Source: Corydoras sp. C115 (lineage: Eukaryota; Chordata; Actinopteri; Siluriformes; Callichthyidae). From it: a DNA stretch of 64,000 nt. The stretch is taken from contig JAFMOC010000007.1 in the NCBI GenBank assembly GCA_019802505.1, positions 2,761,001-2,825,000 on the forward strand. The letters run 5' to 3'. Position 1 is the stretch's first letter. The number at the start of each line of letters is the position of its first letter. This document shows positions 36,101 to 48,400 of the stretch, in pieces. Made by a program: the position numbers and the translations under genes. A model generated the notes under the pieces. It made no database searches and had not been told where the DNA came from. It saw only the letters and a program-made list of their open reading frames with translations.

Positions 36101-39100
36101 AGTCTAGATAAAAAAAATACAACGCACACCTTATTGCACCTTCTCTGAAACATGTCCTTCCCGACTCACCTACTCTCCTACTTATCTAGGCTTGGGTTTT
36201 TAATCTCATACTAATCGAGCAAACTCACCCTGTGATCTATATAAATGCTTATTCTACCCATATAATATACAAGCATGATTTTAGTAAATAAAGACTTCTG
36301 CTCGGTCTTTACCTTGTTGCTGCTGTCTGCAGTGGTGGTGCAGGTGGTCTTGATAAGAGCACAAATGCGCTGCAGCAGTAAGGATGCATCTAGTGTAGCC
36401 TGAGCAAACTGCTCTCCCTGATCCAGCAGCATAAGACGAGCTTTATCCTGAGTACTAAGCAACTCCAGCTGCAATCTTTCTCTCTCCACACTGCATACAT
36501 TTAAACCCACAAGCAAACAAGTTACTGCCAAGAACATGATTCTAAAGCAACACAGCTTCACAGACAATAGTTCAGTACCGGAGCTGGTGCAGTTCCACTC
36601 TGAGGTCCTCACACTCCAGGTTCCTCTGTCTTAGTCCATGCAGATGTGAACGCAGAAGTTCTTCACTCTCAACTAATTGTTCTTGGGTCAGCTTGTACTC
36701 TGCCTGTAGAAACTACACACACAAACAGACAAATTTAAAAGTAGATCGCCTGTCTTATGCAGTGTGACGTTTGAAGCTTCACATTATTTTGTATTCTTAG
36801 TACAAAAAGGCCAGTCTGCTGTTGAGAGCCAGTGTAAGTAATCCTCTGGGGATTTATCCTGCTGGAAGACCCTTTTGTGACTAGTTTTAGCTTTCTAAAA
36901 TCATGCCTGTAGCCAAATTCTAATTAAGTTTAAGCAATAACAAACAGAATAATTTACTAAGCAAACACAAGACAAAATTATTAAATTAAAAATAAATACA
37001 AATCAAAATTTTTAAAGTTAATTTGTTTTCTGCTTCTTAATATATAAAAATGTTAAAAGGATGCCCAACTGTTTGCTAAAGTCTAAAGATGTCTTACCTC
37101 ATTCATCTCACGAGCGGTAGAGAGCTCATTCTGTATCTGGGAAAGTCCACAAAGCTGTTGACGCTGATTCTCTGTTTTAGTAGTCAGGTTGGAGAGTAGA
37201 GACTCTTTCTCAAGTAATATGTCCTCCAAGTCCTTCACCTGCTGCACAGATGCATGAAGGGCTGCCTGTAGACTGTAGAAAGGACAGATGGAATCGAATA
37301 ATGTCTTATTCATAATTATCTAAAGTGACCAACTCACTGAGCTACTGCCTCAACAGAGTAAAAAATTTATGTCAATAAATTGTGCCAAATATTAATTTAG
37401 ATCAAACCTGGGTATATTCTGAAGGAAATACAAACAGACCATCAGTTCAAAGTTCAGTAAATGTGGCTGCGTGGCGACTGGGGAGGTGGGCGAGGATTGA
37501 ATGGACGAATGACAGTTGAAGGCAGGGTGTCAGCCTGACCTTAAACCAACATACTCCCCTAAAATGTGCACGTTCAGCACGTCCATTCCAGGAACTGAGA
37601 CATCAGACCTGGTAAATGAGGCTCATAGACGCCTAATTGTCAACAACCCCCCTAGAAGAAAGGACAGCGTGGTCATCTTTAAGGTGCCCTCGACCTAGCT
37701 GAAAACACCAGACATAGGGGTGGGTTTATAGGATAAATAGGGGTAAAAACTGGACTTCTGGACTCTGGCTGGGGAGAGTTTTTTTTTTTTTGCTTTGCGG
37801 GAGTCAGAGTCGACCGCGGTCTTGGGCTTGTTTTGGAAGAACACACTTTTATCTTGGTTTGTCTTAAATAAACCGCTTGATTCGAGCATCTACTAAAAGT
37901 CTGCCTCGTGGTCTATGGTCGCCTCCGGAAAAAGGTTCATCGTGGAAATTGAGATTTCCTAACAGTTGGTAGCAGAGGATGGTTGGAGACGGCGTGGACT
38001 GCAATGCAGAGAATTGATCCCATTGAATAAATGGTTGATGATTCCAACGATAAGGCTTACGCGGTACTCACAGGCCGGCCAATAAAGTAAGGACCTTTTG
38101 ATCCTATATTTAGATGAATATTATATGTAGATGTGAGTGGTGGGTAAGCCCAAGTTGGAATGTGAATTAAATTAATGCAATTGGAATAGTAAATTAAATT
38201 TAAGTTGTTGTGAGTTGAAGTGTTTTCTTCCAAGGCTTTGTGGCTTTGTGGCTTTGTATATTGCGTTGCATTGCGGTGTATTGCAGTGTATTATATTGCA
38301 TAATATTGGGAAATTGTTGAATGCTGGGTTTAACTGAAAATTAATAAGGTCATGACCAGGGGATTCTGAGGATCCCATAGTTGCGTTACTGAGGCGAACG
38401 GGGTCGCAACCTGTGTGTGCGCAGTCGCGGACTGGCCCGTCTCAAAAGCCGTTTGGATAATTCCTCCAGGTTATATACCTAAAAAGGGGGAATACTAATA
38501 TACGTATATTGGATACTTGTAAATTCACAGTGTACTGGTAGGTAAATTGGCAAGGTGTTTGGGTTTAAGACCCAAAAGCCACACAGTGTCTCGGTAGGTA
38601 AATCGGTCAAGGTGATTGGGTTCAAGACCCAAAAGAACCATAAATTACAGTTTTGGTAGGTAAATCGGTCAAGTTGATTGGGTTCAACGCCCAAAAGAAC
38701 TATAAATTAAAGTAGATTCACAGTCTTGGTAGGCAAATCGGGCAAGGTGATTGGGTTAAACACCCAAAAGAACTATAAATTAAAAGTCTTGGTAGGTAAA
38801 TCGGGCAAGGTGATTGGGTTAAACACCCAAAAGAACTGTATATTAAAGTAGTTTTAATGAGACACTTGTGGGGGCGAGGGTGAAATTGGTTTGTTTAAAG
38901 TTGTTTAAAGTTTGTTTTATGTTAAAGCACTGTGTGCGCGGGTGTAACTGAAATAGAGTCTAAGTCAAACTCAGCATACAGCAATAAAGCAGCTGCATTT
39001 GTGTGACATTGTTTGGCTCGTGGACGCACGAGAGAGGTTGGATTGAGGTTGTTGGGTGTGTGTGTGTGTGTGTGAGCTTGTGTGTTCCGTAAGTATGGGG

Positions 39101-42100
39101 GGTTTGACTGCCGGTAAGGTAAAAAATGAAGTAGTGAGGCGAGTAAAAGAAACGAATCCGGTTGCGAAACGCGAGAAGGTGGCGAAGAAGGTTGAGAACA
39201 TGTTTAATGAATGGTGTGGTGCGGGGGCTGTACCCCATCGATGCTGCCCCGCCGTTGGGCAAGGATGGACGTGATCATTTGTTGTCTGTAATGCAAAAGA
39301 AAGTTGATACTGCAGAAGAGTGGGCAAAAAGTGCGCGGGGTTGAGTAAGGTGGGGGCTAGAATAAGGGCTACAAAGGCAGAGAATGAGCAGGGGTTGATA
39401 AGACTGATACTGGAACACATGACAATGATAACCGAGGGCAAGTACGTAGAGTCAACTGATGAGAAGCAGGAAGTGAAGCAGGAACCCATTCCTACTCCGA
39501 CCCCTCCTCCCTACACACCTCCCACTACTAGCTCCCCTCCCATATGCCCAACCGCCCTTCCTAGTGTTAATGTTATACCTGCCCTGTACCCTGTCCTGCG
39601 CTCAAACAAGCAAGACCGTAGAATCACAACACAATCTCATGAGTGTAGAATAAGGGTGCCTTTGTCCGGGGGTTACGTAGTGGGGAGGGGTCCAGAAATT
39701 GATGCCATGAAAAAGACCTTGGTTGAATTGGTACAAAAAGTGGGGCTCTCTGAGTCCGACACTGTTGTGAGACCCAGGAATGGGGGACACAACAACACAA
39801 TGGGAAGGCGGGAGTGTTATTCGTGTGGCCGACTGGGACATTTCGCAAGAGAATGCCCACAGCGCGAGAAAGGGAGCAGAAGAGGAAGCAGAGGTCCACC
39901 CCGGGGTTACCGCCCCGGACCCAACCACCAATGACGCTGCCCAGTCACCAGCCCGTCCCACCCCCGGCAGCCGAGAACTGATATTGAAGTTGTCTGTAAA
40001 AGGGTGGGATGTAGGATTTTTGTTGGACACCAGAGCAGGGACATCAGTGCTCGCGAATCAAATGTGGGGAAATTATCTGTGGGACAGGGATTATGCGGGC
40101 CACGACACACTGCTGCGCACCAACAGCATCATAATGGGACCAGAAGGGGTGGTGGCTGTAGTAATCCTGAATCCCAGACAAAAGGAAGTGTGGCGAGCAG
40201 ATAAGTATGCAGACAGCGCACCACACACAACACTATTAATAACTGCTGGTCATGAGCCAGGCAACTTGGCCCGATGGTGAAACATGCTCTGACACTGGAC
40301 TTTCAGCCCACAGACACCCCCTACTTACACAAGACAGCGTGTGGTAAGTACTGGCAAATTGAATGCAAGTGCTTGGATGAAGGCAAATTTGAACATGTGG
40401 TTTTAAACAGGTATCACGGCAGAGAACTAACAGATCACCCACAGACGTCAGATCTGCTGGGACAGGTGCCAATGACACTTTGGAAGGTATCCAAAGTAGA
40501 CGTGGGACTGACTGAACATCACGTGGCCCCGATAAGTGTCCAGCCAAACACCACTCCTGTGAATCGACCACAGTACCCCCTAAAGCGTGAGGCGATAGAA
40601 GGGATTGCTGACACGATACATGACCTCCTGGAGGTAGGAGTACTGACACCCACCGTCTCACCCTGGAACACACCCATCCTACCTGTGCTGAAACCTGGTA
40701 AGAATGAATATATGATGGTGCATGATTTAAGGCTCATTAACCAAGTAACAATCACTGAGGGGATTGCAGTACCTGACCCTTACAGAATGCTGCAGAACCT
40801 CACCCCAGAACATGCGTGGTTTACAGTAGTAGACCTGGCAAATGCATTTTTCAGTATTCCACTATCTGATGAGGTCAAGCAAATTTTTGCTTTCACATTT
40901 AGGGGTCAACAATACACCTACAACAGATTGCCCCAGTACAAAGACAGTCCAGGTATTTTTAATCAGTGTCTCCTAAAAAGACCTATCGGCACTGCAGGAC
41001 GATGCCATCCTGCACGACAACACCTTGCTCTGCAAATACGTTGATGACTTACTCATTGCCTGTGACAGTCATACAGCTTGTTTAAAGGACACATTGGAAC
41101 TGACCGGTCTTGTTTGAATTGCTGTTATATAATGTTATGTAAATATGCAGTGGTGTAGGGGGGCAGGCGCTTTTTCACACCACTGTATATATTGAAATAA
41201 TTATATGGTGTACTTATATGGCTCAACATATTGTAATATAGAAGTTTAAAATAAGTAATAATTAGGGTATGAACCATAAATTAAAATAAAAATGCAGTAT
41301 TTATAAATTAAAGTGCACACTGAAAAAAAAAAAAAAAGCTAAAATGTGTTGAAATATTGCAGTACGATATAGTTAGATAATTGTGTTGGTTTGGGTGTGG
41401 CACCACTGTATATGTTATTCTGTTAAAATTATGAGTGTTGTTTAAGTGGATCAGGTATGAATGTGTGACATGATGGGTGTAGAAACTAAAACCCTATTCA
41501 TTTTCTATTCTAAACTCTTTTCTATATTGTGGGGGAGAATAACCAAACTAGGGAATAATAAATTAGCATAACTAAAAGCAAATGAGTAAACTATTAAATA
41601 AATAATAGTTATGGTAGTAGTGAGTGAGGGTAAAATAACATGATACAATAATAAGTTAAGAAACACTGTGAATTAGAATAAAATAAAGTAAAGTAAAATT
41701 TAAGCTTAACAATAGAGTGTAAAAGACAGAGTGTGTTTACTGCTGTAATAAAGCATTTACTCTAATGTCAATAGTGGTGAACATGTCAGGGCTTGGAATC
41801 AAATGATGTGTGCTAAAAGGTGTGTGTGTGTGATGGAGGCTGTGAGAATCTCTAGCGAAAAGAGAGGGCATGCTCGAACAAAGACGGGTGAGGGTCTGTT
41901 TGTTCCCAGATCTGCCCAGATCAGGGAGATGCCGACGGTAAGGAATTGTTAATGGTCAGTTTCTTATGATCAAGAGAGCTGTCCATTTCAGTCTGTCTGT
42001 CAGTGAGCAACTGTTTAAATAACCAGCCTGACTGAACCTGAACTGCTGCCAGCAGTAAGGTCATATGTTGCCCAGACTAAATAAATGTCATTTAGGTTTA

Positions 42101-45100
42101 AAATAATTAACATATGGTTGAAGGTTAAATCAATAAATTTGTCCATAAGAAATATGAGTTTTAGTTTGTTTGACTTAAATTAATAGGTCATTTATATTTG
42201 AAAAATAGACTTCATTAGTTACAAGCTTTCTGCACACTCTGTTCTTATCTCTGGTTAATACTGTGTGTGTATGTTTGTTTTTGATGAGTTCATGAGTAAG
42301 TGGGGCAAGTGAGTTAATATTTATTAGCCATGGCAAATAAAATAGTTGAGCTCATTTAAATATAATGTATTAAATGTTAAAAGAAAATAACACTATTTTC
42401 CAATTTAAAGATTAGGTTTCCTGTGAAGATTTGACTGAATAAACTACACTGTTTGACTATGACGGAACTAATATATGACAGAAAATGGGCCATGGGACTG
42501 ATAAGACTTTGACAGAAATCGATTTTTGAAATGTTTGTGGCAGCACTAACACAGACCACATGTAAAGAAGCAACTTTGGCTCTGTTGAAGCATCTGGCAG
42601 AGCAAGGTCACAAGGCCTCCAAAACAAAACTTCAATAATGTTGAAAAGCGATACCACTCGGAAATGCTGAAATTAATCTGTTAGAACTATTGAATGATTA
42701 AAATGAATCAAAGGGGGGATTGTGAAGAAAATATAATTTTACTGTGTATTAGTGATTCATCTTAACCACTTGTGTTTGCATATAACTATGAATGACCTCC
42801 TACAGTTATTATGTCTTATTATGATATCTTATGCTGATTATATCAAGTCAAGAATGTATACGTCGACAGAACTGAGACCCATGTCTGCACTATTATCAGA
42901 GATTATTGTTTAAAAATGGACCAAGCACATTTTTTGTTTAATAAAGGATAAAAATTTGAGATAGTTAACTACACTAGACCAGACTGGCTGACATTACCTA
43001 ATGAGGACAAAAATATAATTATAAAAATTTATAAGGTTATATTTTTTTCCAGGTTGGAGTTTGAGAAAATGTTTTGCCATGACACATGATTAATGTTATG
43101 ATTTTTTTTGCAGCATTGTTGTTCATAAATTGTTTGATAAAGGTTTTATTTTTTCCTCCAGGTCATGCACTGAAGGCGGTCTAATTATCAAATTTTACAT
43201 TTAAACAGGAGAAATACGAGTTTATTAAACCTATGATGTGTGATTTGTATAAAAGAATAGAAAAATTCAAGTTTGTTTGATGTTGTGTTTAACTTTACAA
43301 ACCACACAAGTCAATTTGCAGGTTCTAGCGGACAGAACTGACGGTGCAGTTTGATCCAGAAAAAAAATAATAATAATAAGCCCTGCTGGTTTGATTTTTC
43401 CATAAGACAGTCGTGGTGGTAATAATTTTAATGATTATGTGTTGTGTGACCATCATATGTTTTGAATATGATCCACAGGCAATGAGGACTGGACCATAAT
43501 TACTTCAAGGAAGATCAACAAGATCACTTTAGCTGATAACATACCTCTTACAGATCGCTATACCGCCTTCATTAATTTACTTGCGGGATAATAACACAGG
43601 TCATTTTGATCTGGATATTTCTTAAAAAAAAAAAAAAAAAAAAAAGAAAATGTTGTTTTGTTTTAGAAAGGGGGGAGGCTGAAGGTATATTTTTTTAAGT
43701 ACTAAAGTTTTTTGTTTTGATGTACAAGGTACATAGCAACCTTAGCAGTGGCTTTAAACAAAACTGCACACCTAGTAATGTGTCACCCATTAGTTGTGAA
43801 CACTACCCATGGGGTGATTGCCTTTCTTACATCTACATCATTCACACTGTCAAGAGCTAGAAAGGACAGCTGCTCAAACAGGTGGCCATCATTAAAGGTA
43901 AAAGTAACTCCACTAAGGGGGACATGGAGGCGCAGCGGCCGATCAGGGGCAAGTTGGCAAGGACGTGCCATAACACTAGGTTGATCTGGGTAGGAGTGTG
44001 GCCACTGGTACTGATGACCATGAGAACATGTCAGGTAAGGGAGAAGACAAAGCAGGACCAAACAGGACGGGTCCAGCCAATGAAAGTGGGTGACTGTGTA
44101 AGACTCAAGATGGACAAGAGGAAGTGGAGTGAGCCAAGGTGGACCGGACAGTGGGAAATGACAGAAGTGACAAGCCATGCAGTCAAGGTAAAAGGTAAGA
44201 AAGGTAATCCCTGGTACCACATTTCCATTGTGTTGCAGCAAATGCCCTGTGACGGAAGACTGACGGAAGAAAGTTGGCGGAAAAAAGCAAGAAGCATGTG
44301 GTGAAAGGGGGAGGCAGATACATAGCCCACTGCATCGGTGCAGACCTAGTCCTGGATACAGAGGTGGCCAAACAGATAAGGGAGGAAGTAGGTGTGTGCG
44401 GACTGACCACCACTGAGGTAGGTGAATGCCCCATACACAAAGGGGGAGATTAAAAACTCTGTCGCCACTCTGGAAACTCCAATGTGGTCCGGGTAGTTTA
44501 AAGTGGGGGGTGGTAAGGTCAATTGTGAAAATGTGAATTAACCCCTCGATAGACATATACAACCAGGCGCTAAGGCGCCTAGGGTGCCAAACAAGGACGA
44601 AAACCCAGCTGGTAATAGGGGCAATCGTTCAAACAATTGTGGGAATGATAGTAAGGACTCACCCATTTATATAGACTCGATTGGGGTGCCTAGGGGGGTG
44701 CCAGACGAGTTCAAATGGGCAAACCAGGTGGCAGCAGGCTTTGAAAACATTCCAGTAATATCGTCCCTTTTTCCAGTGACTCAAACAAAAAAAATGTGGA
44801 CAGAATAAATTTCATACATTACAATGTACTTCGGCTTACTAATCTCACTAGAGATGCCATTGAGGGATTAAGTGAACAATTGCATGTGACATCAATCGTG
44901 GCCATACAGAACAGGAAAGCTTTAGACATGCTCCTGGCAGAAAAAGGGGGTGTTTGCGTAATGATCGGTGAAGTGTGCTGCGTAATGCCTAATAACACAG
45001 CACCCGATGGGTCAGTAACCAGGGCCCTCAATGGGTTGCGTAAACTATCACAGGAAATGCATGAGGCCTCAGGCATAGATAATCCCTTAGAATTATGGAT

Positions 45101-45400
45101 AAATAACATGTTTGGCAAATGGAAGGATTTAATCATGTCACTTGTTATGTCTGTTGCTGTGTTTATTGCTATATTGGTAACCTGTGGGTGCTGCTGCATA
45201 CCATGTCTGAGAGCTCTGTTAACTAGATTGATTGTGACTGCCATTGGGGAACGATCGGAAAAGTCTCCAGACTACAGCATGCCGCTGCGGACGGCTGAAT
45301 CGGACTCTGAAGATGAGGAATCGGATGAAGAAAGAAACAGCTACACTTAAATAATGGCCAAAATGCCCTTGTTTCCATCTAGGACTTCTGTACTTTGTTT

Positions 45401-45449
<49 letters not shown>

Positions 45450-48400
45450 AATCATTACCTCTATGGTATTAGACCAGTAGAGAAGCTAGTACACTGCATG
45501 CACACGCTTTAGCATAGCATTAAATGAACATATAGGACATTAGGAAGTTATTAGCCGCAACCGGAGACCTGGGGGAATGGAGAGAAGGCTGGCCACCTAG
45601 TGATGGACGGAGGCAACAACACTGCAGGCGTGGGGCACCTGAGTGGCGGACGCCCATTACAGTGACAGAAGCGGGACCTCCCACAACCCCAGGACCCTGG
45701 TGGCCGCACGTCATTAGAGTTTCAAAAATCTCAGTGTTTTACTTTGAAGAATCATGTACTGATCATAGGGCTCACACGCACGGCATACTGATATAGTAAA
45801 TCTCTGCTGAATATATGTAAGCGCTGGACTCTGACTATCTCACAGCATCCAGGGAATGGAACAAATTGGTGGGCGCGGGGAGATCGCGCCCAAGGGGGGA
45901 ATTGAAGGAAATACAAACAGACCATCAGTTCAAAGTTCAGTAAATGTGGCTGCGTGGCGACTGGGGAGGTGGGCGAGGATTGAATGGACGAATGACAGTT
46001 GAAGGCAGGGTGTCAGCCTGACCTTAAACCAACATACTCCCCTAAAATGTGCACGTTCAGCACGTCCATTCCAGGAACTGAGACATCAGACCTGGTAAAT
46101 GAGGCTCATAGACGCCTAATTGTCAACAACCCCCCTAGAAGAAAGGACAGCGTGGTCATCTTTAAGGTGCCCTCGACCTAGCTGAAAACACCAGACATAG
46201 GGGTGGGTTTATAGGATAAATAGGGGTAAAAACTGGACTTCTGGACTCTGGCTGGGGAGAGATTTTTTGCTTTGCGGGAGTCAGAGTCGACCGCGGTCTT
46301 GGGCTTGTTTTGGAAGAACACACTTTTATCTTGGTTTGTCTTAAATAAACCGCTTGATTCGAGCATCTACTAAAAGTCTGCCTCGTGGTCTATGGTCGCC
46401 TCCGGAAAAAGGTTCATCGTGGAAATTGAGATTTCCTAACACTTCTTGAATTTCCACATGGCCCTGTGAGAAAACTTTTTTCTTACTATTTATTAAAAAA
46501 ATAAATCTAATCACAGTCCTGCATGAGATTATGAATTCTGAAGTTGCTCAGTTATGACCAGTTACCCTCCATATAATCTGGCCTCCATCAGATTGATTGC
46601 TGGTTACTTTGAATTCTTAAGAATTATACAGAATAGTGCATCGTAACTCAAAAAGCAAAAAACAAAAAAAAATTTAACATTTGGACATAATCTTTTGAAC
46701 ACTTAAATGGAAGTCTAGCAGGAGACCAAAATTAGTTTACACAAGTTGAGAACAAAAAGGGGCCTATGTGAGAATTACAGAAACCTTGTGGTTTAAGTTG
46801 GTGTGATAAAATTATAGGATTACCTGTCTGCTCTCTCAGTGGCTGAATGCGACTCATGAAGTGACTGCTGCAACCTAAAATAAGTATTTGTTATCACAGG
46901 AATTAAACCAAACTTGATTTAAGAAGACATGAAATTGTAACATATAAACAAAGACTCTGGCATACGACTGCAGTTCAATTATAGAGACAAAAGACAAGGC
47001 AATTTGTGTGTGTGCGTGCTTCAAAGAAAATATTGATATTTACAACTACAGCTACAATTAGACAGGTATTTACTTGTAAGTTTAAACAATTGTTATTTTT
47101 GTAAAAGTATTTAATTTGTGGTTTTCTAAAGTTGTACAAAAAGCAGCATGTTTTTAACTTTATTAGGCATTTAATTAAATGTATATGCTTTGTTTTTATT
47201 TTTATGCATTACTTTCTTTTTTTCTCCCCATTTATCTATACAAAAAAAAAGTTTATAAGAATGTTTAAGCTAGTTACATTTTCATCATCTACAATATTAT
47301 AGCGCTGCTTATACATTGCAGTATTTGTAAACAAAAGGTGTCATACATATAAAATCTTGAGATTCTTCCATTTGTGTTTGGGGTTGTTGTGTATTGTTTA
47401 TTCATTTATTAACAATATAGAAACAAAAATAAATGTTCCAATAACAGACCAAATTTTTGGCAGTACTTAAAAATACCAAATTGTTTTTGCCCTTGTACTA
47501 AAAAAAGGTCTTCCATCATGTGATTTCCATCATGTGATAGGCGTTTATAGAGATTCACTCATTTAAATTAAATGGTGAATAAAAAGGACAATAGTCTATC
47601 GATTGAAGTATCACTAAAAATAACAGAAATTTTTTAATATGTACTAAGACAGATTTGTTCTGTGGGGTGTTTTGAAGTTATATAGTTTTTATTATAAGTT
47701 ATTATTATATCAATATATCATTTAATTTAAAAAAATTGCACGTGTAAATATTTGCATGGTTACATACTTGCTGGTCTCTGAAGCAAGTGCTTGTTCAAGG
47801 AAAGTATATGAAGCAAGAGTGGATGAAACTGTAGCTGAGAGTTCTGTAGCCTTCCTCTGTAACTGATCTCGCTCCTCCTCAACCTCTCCTAATTGTTCTC
47901 GCAGAATAGTCATCTCTGTTAGAGAAAGCAAACTATAAAACCTTGTCTTTTATGACAACAAATAAATTGAATTACCTACTAAACATTTTATCTCATATGA
48001 AAATCCTAAATCTTATAAAGGTTGAAAGAGAATATTTATTTTAAGGCGAGATATATATATATATATATATATAAAAATAACTACACAGTGAAAACTTTTT
48101 AAATGCTTCCGTTTAAAGTGTCAAAGAACAAAAACTAAAGTAATTTACCCTAGCTTTGGGTTAATTGTCATATTGATAATACCGATTTACATACCTTAGT
48201 AAGCAGGACAAGAACATACAAAGTAGTTTTAATGATAATTAACTTACTACACTTATTAGAAAAATCCCAGTGCTGACACGTTGTTTTTGGTTACTTGTCT
48301 AACCTGTATTCATGATGGTAATCTGTGTGTTCAGATCCTTAATCTGCTGATCAGCTTCCTGAAGGTTGGAGTGAGCTTCATATAGCTGCTGTGTCACCTT

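Larger units (their letters stand above)
37420..46441 (+). mobile_element. Endogenous retrovirus (class I, gamma/epsilon-like), young but deleted
   Basis: A 9.0-kb provirus in the SPAG5 intron between exons 46874-46824 and 37272-37098, opposite to the gene. LTRs are 37420-37964 and 45903-46441. The internal order is leader with tandem hairpins, gag, protease, part of RT, about 2.6 kb of mostly non-viral-looking sequence, a connection/RNase H/integrase tail, the TM part of env, then a polypurine tract AAGGGGGGAAT just before the 3' LTR. Many coding parts are missing or frameshifted. The LTRs are identical apart from one T-run. Flanks ATTC and CTTC are not a perfect duplication. Confidence 0.92.

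Noticed and set aside
37516..37698. A 60-residue open frame present identically at 37516-37698 and 45999-46181
   Set aside because: Both copies lie inside the LTRs. The identity reflects LTR identity, and no gene is expected in this place.
37965..39060. CRISPR-like regular repeats in the provirus leader
   Set aside because: This is a vertebrate genome, spacing is irregular, and the units are tandem hairpins of a retroviral leader.
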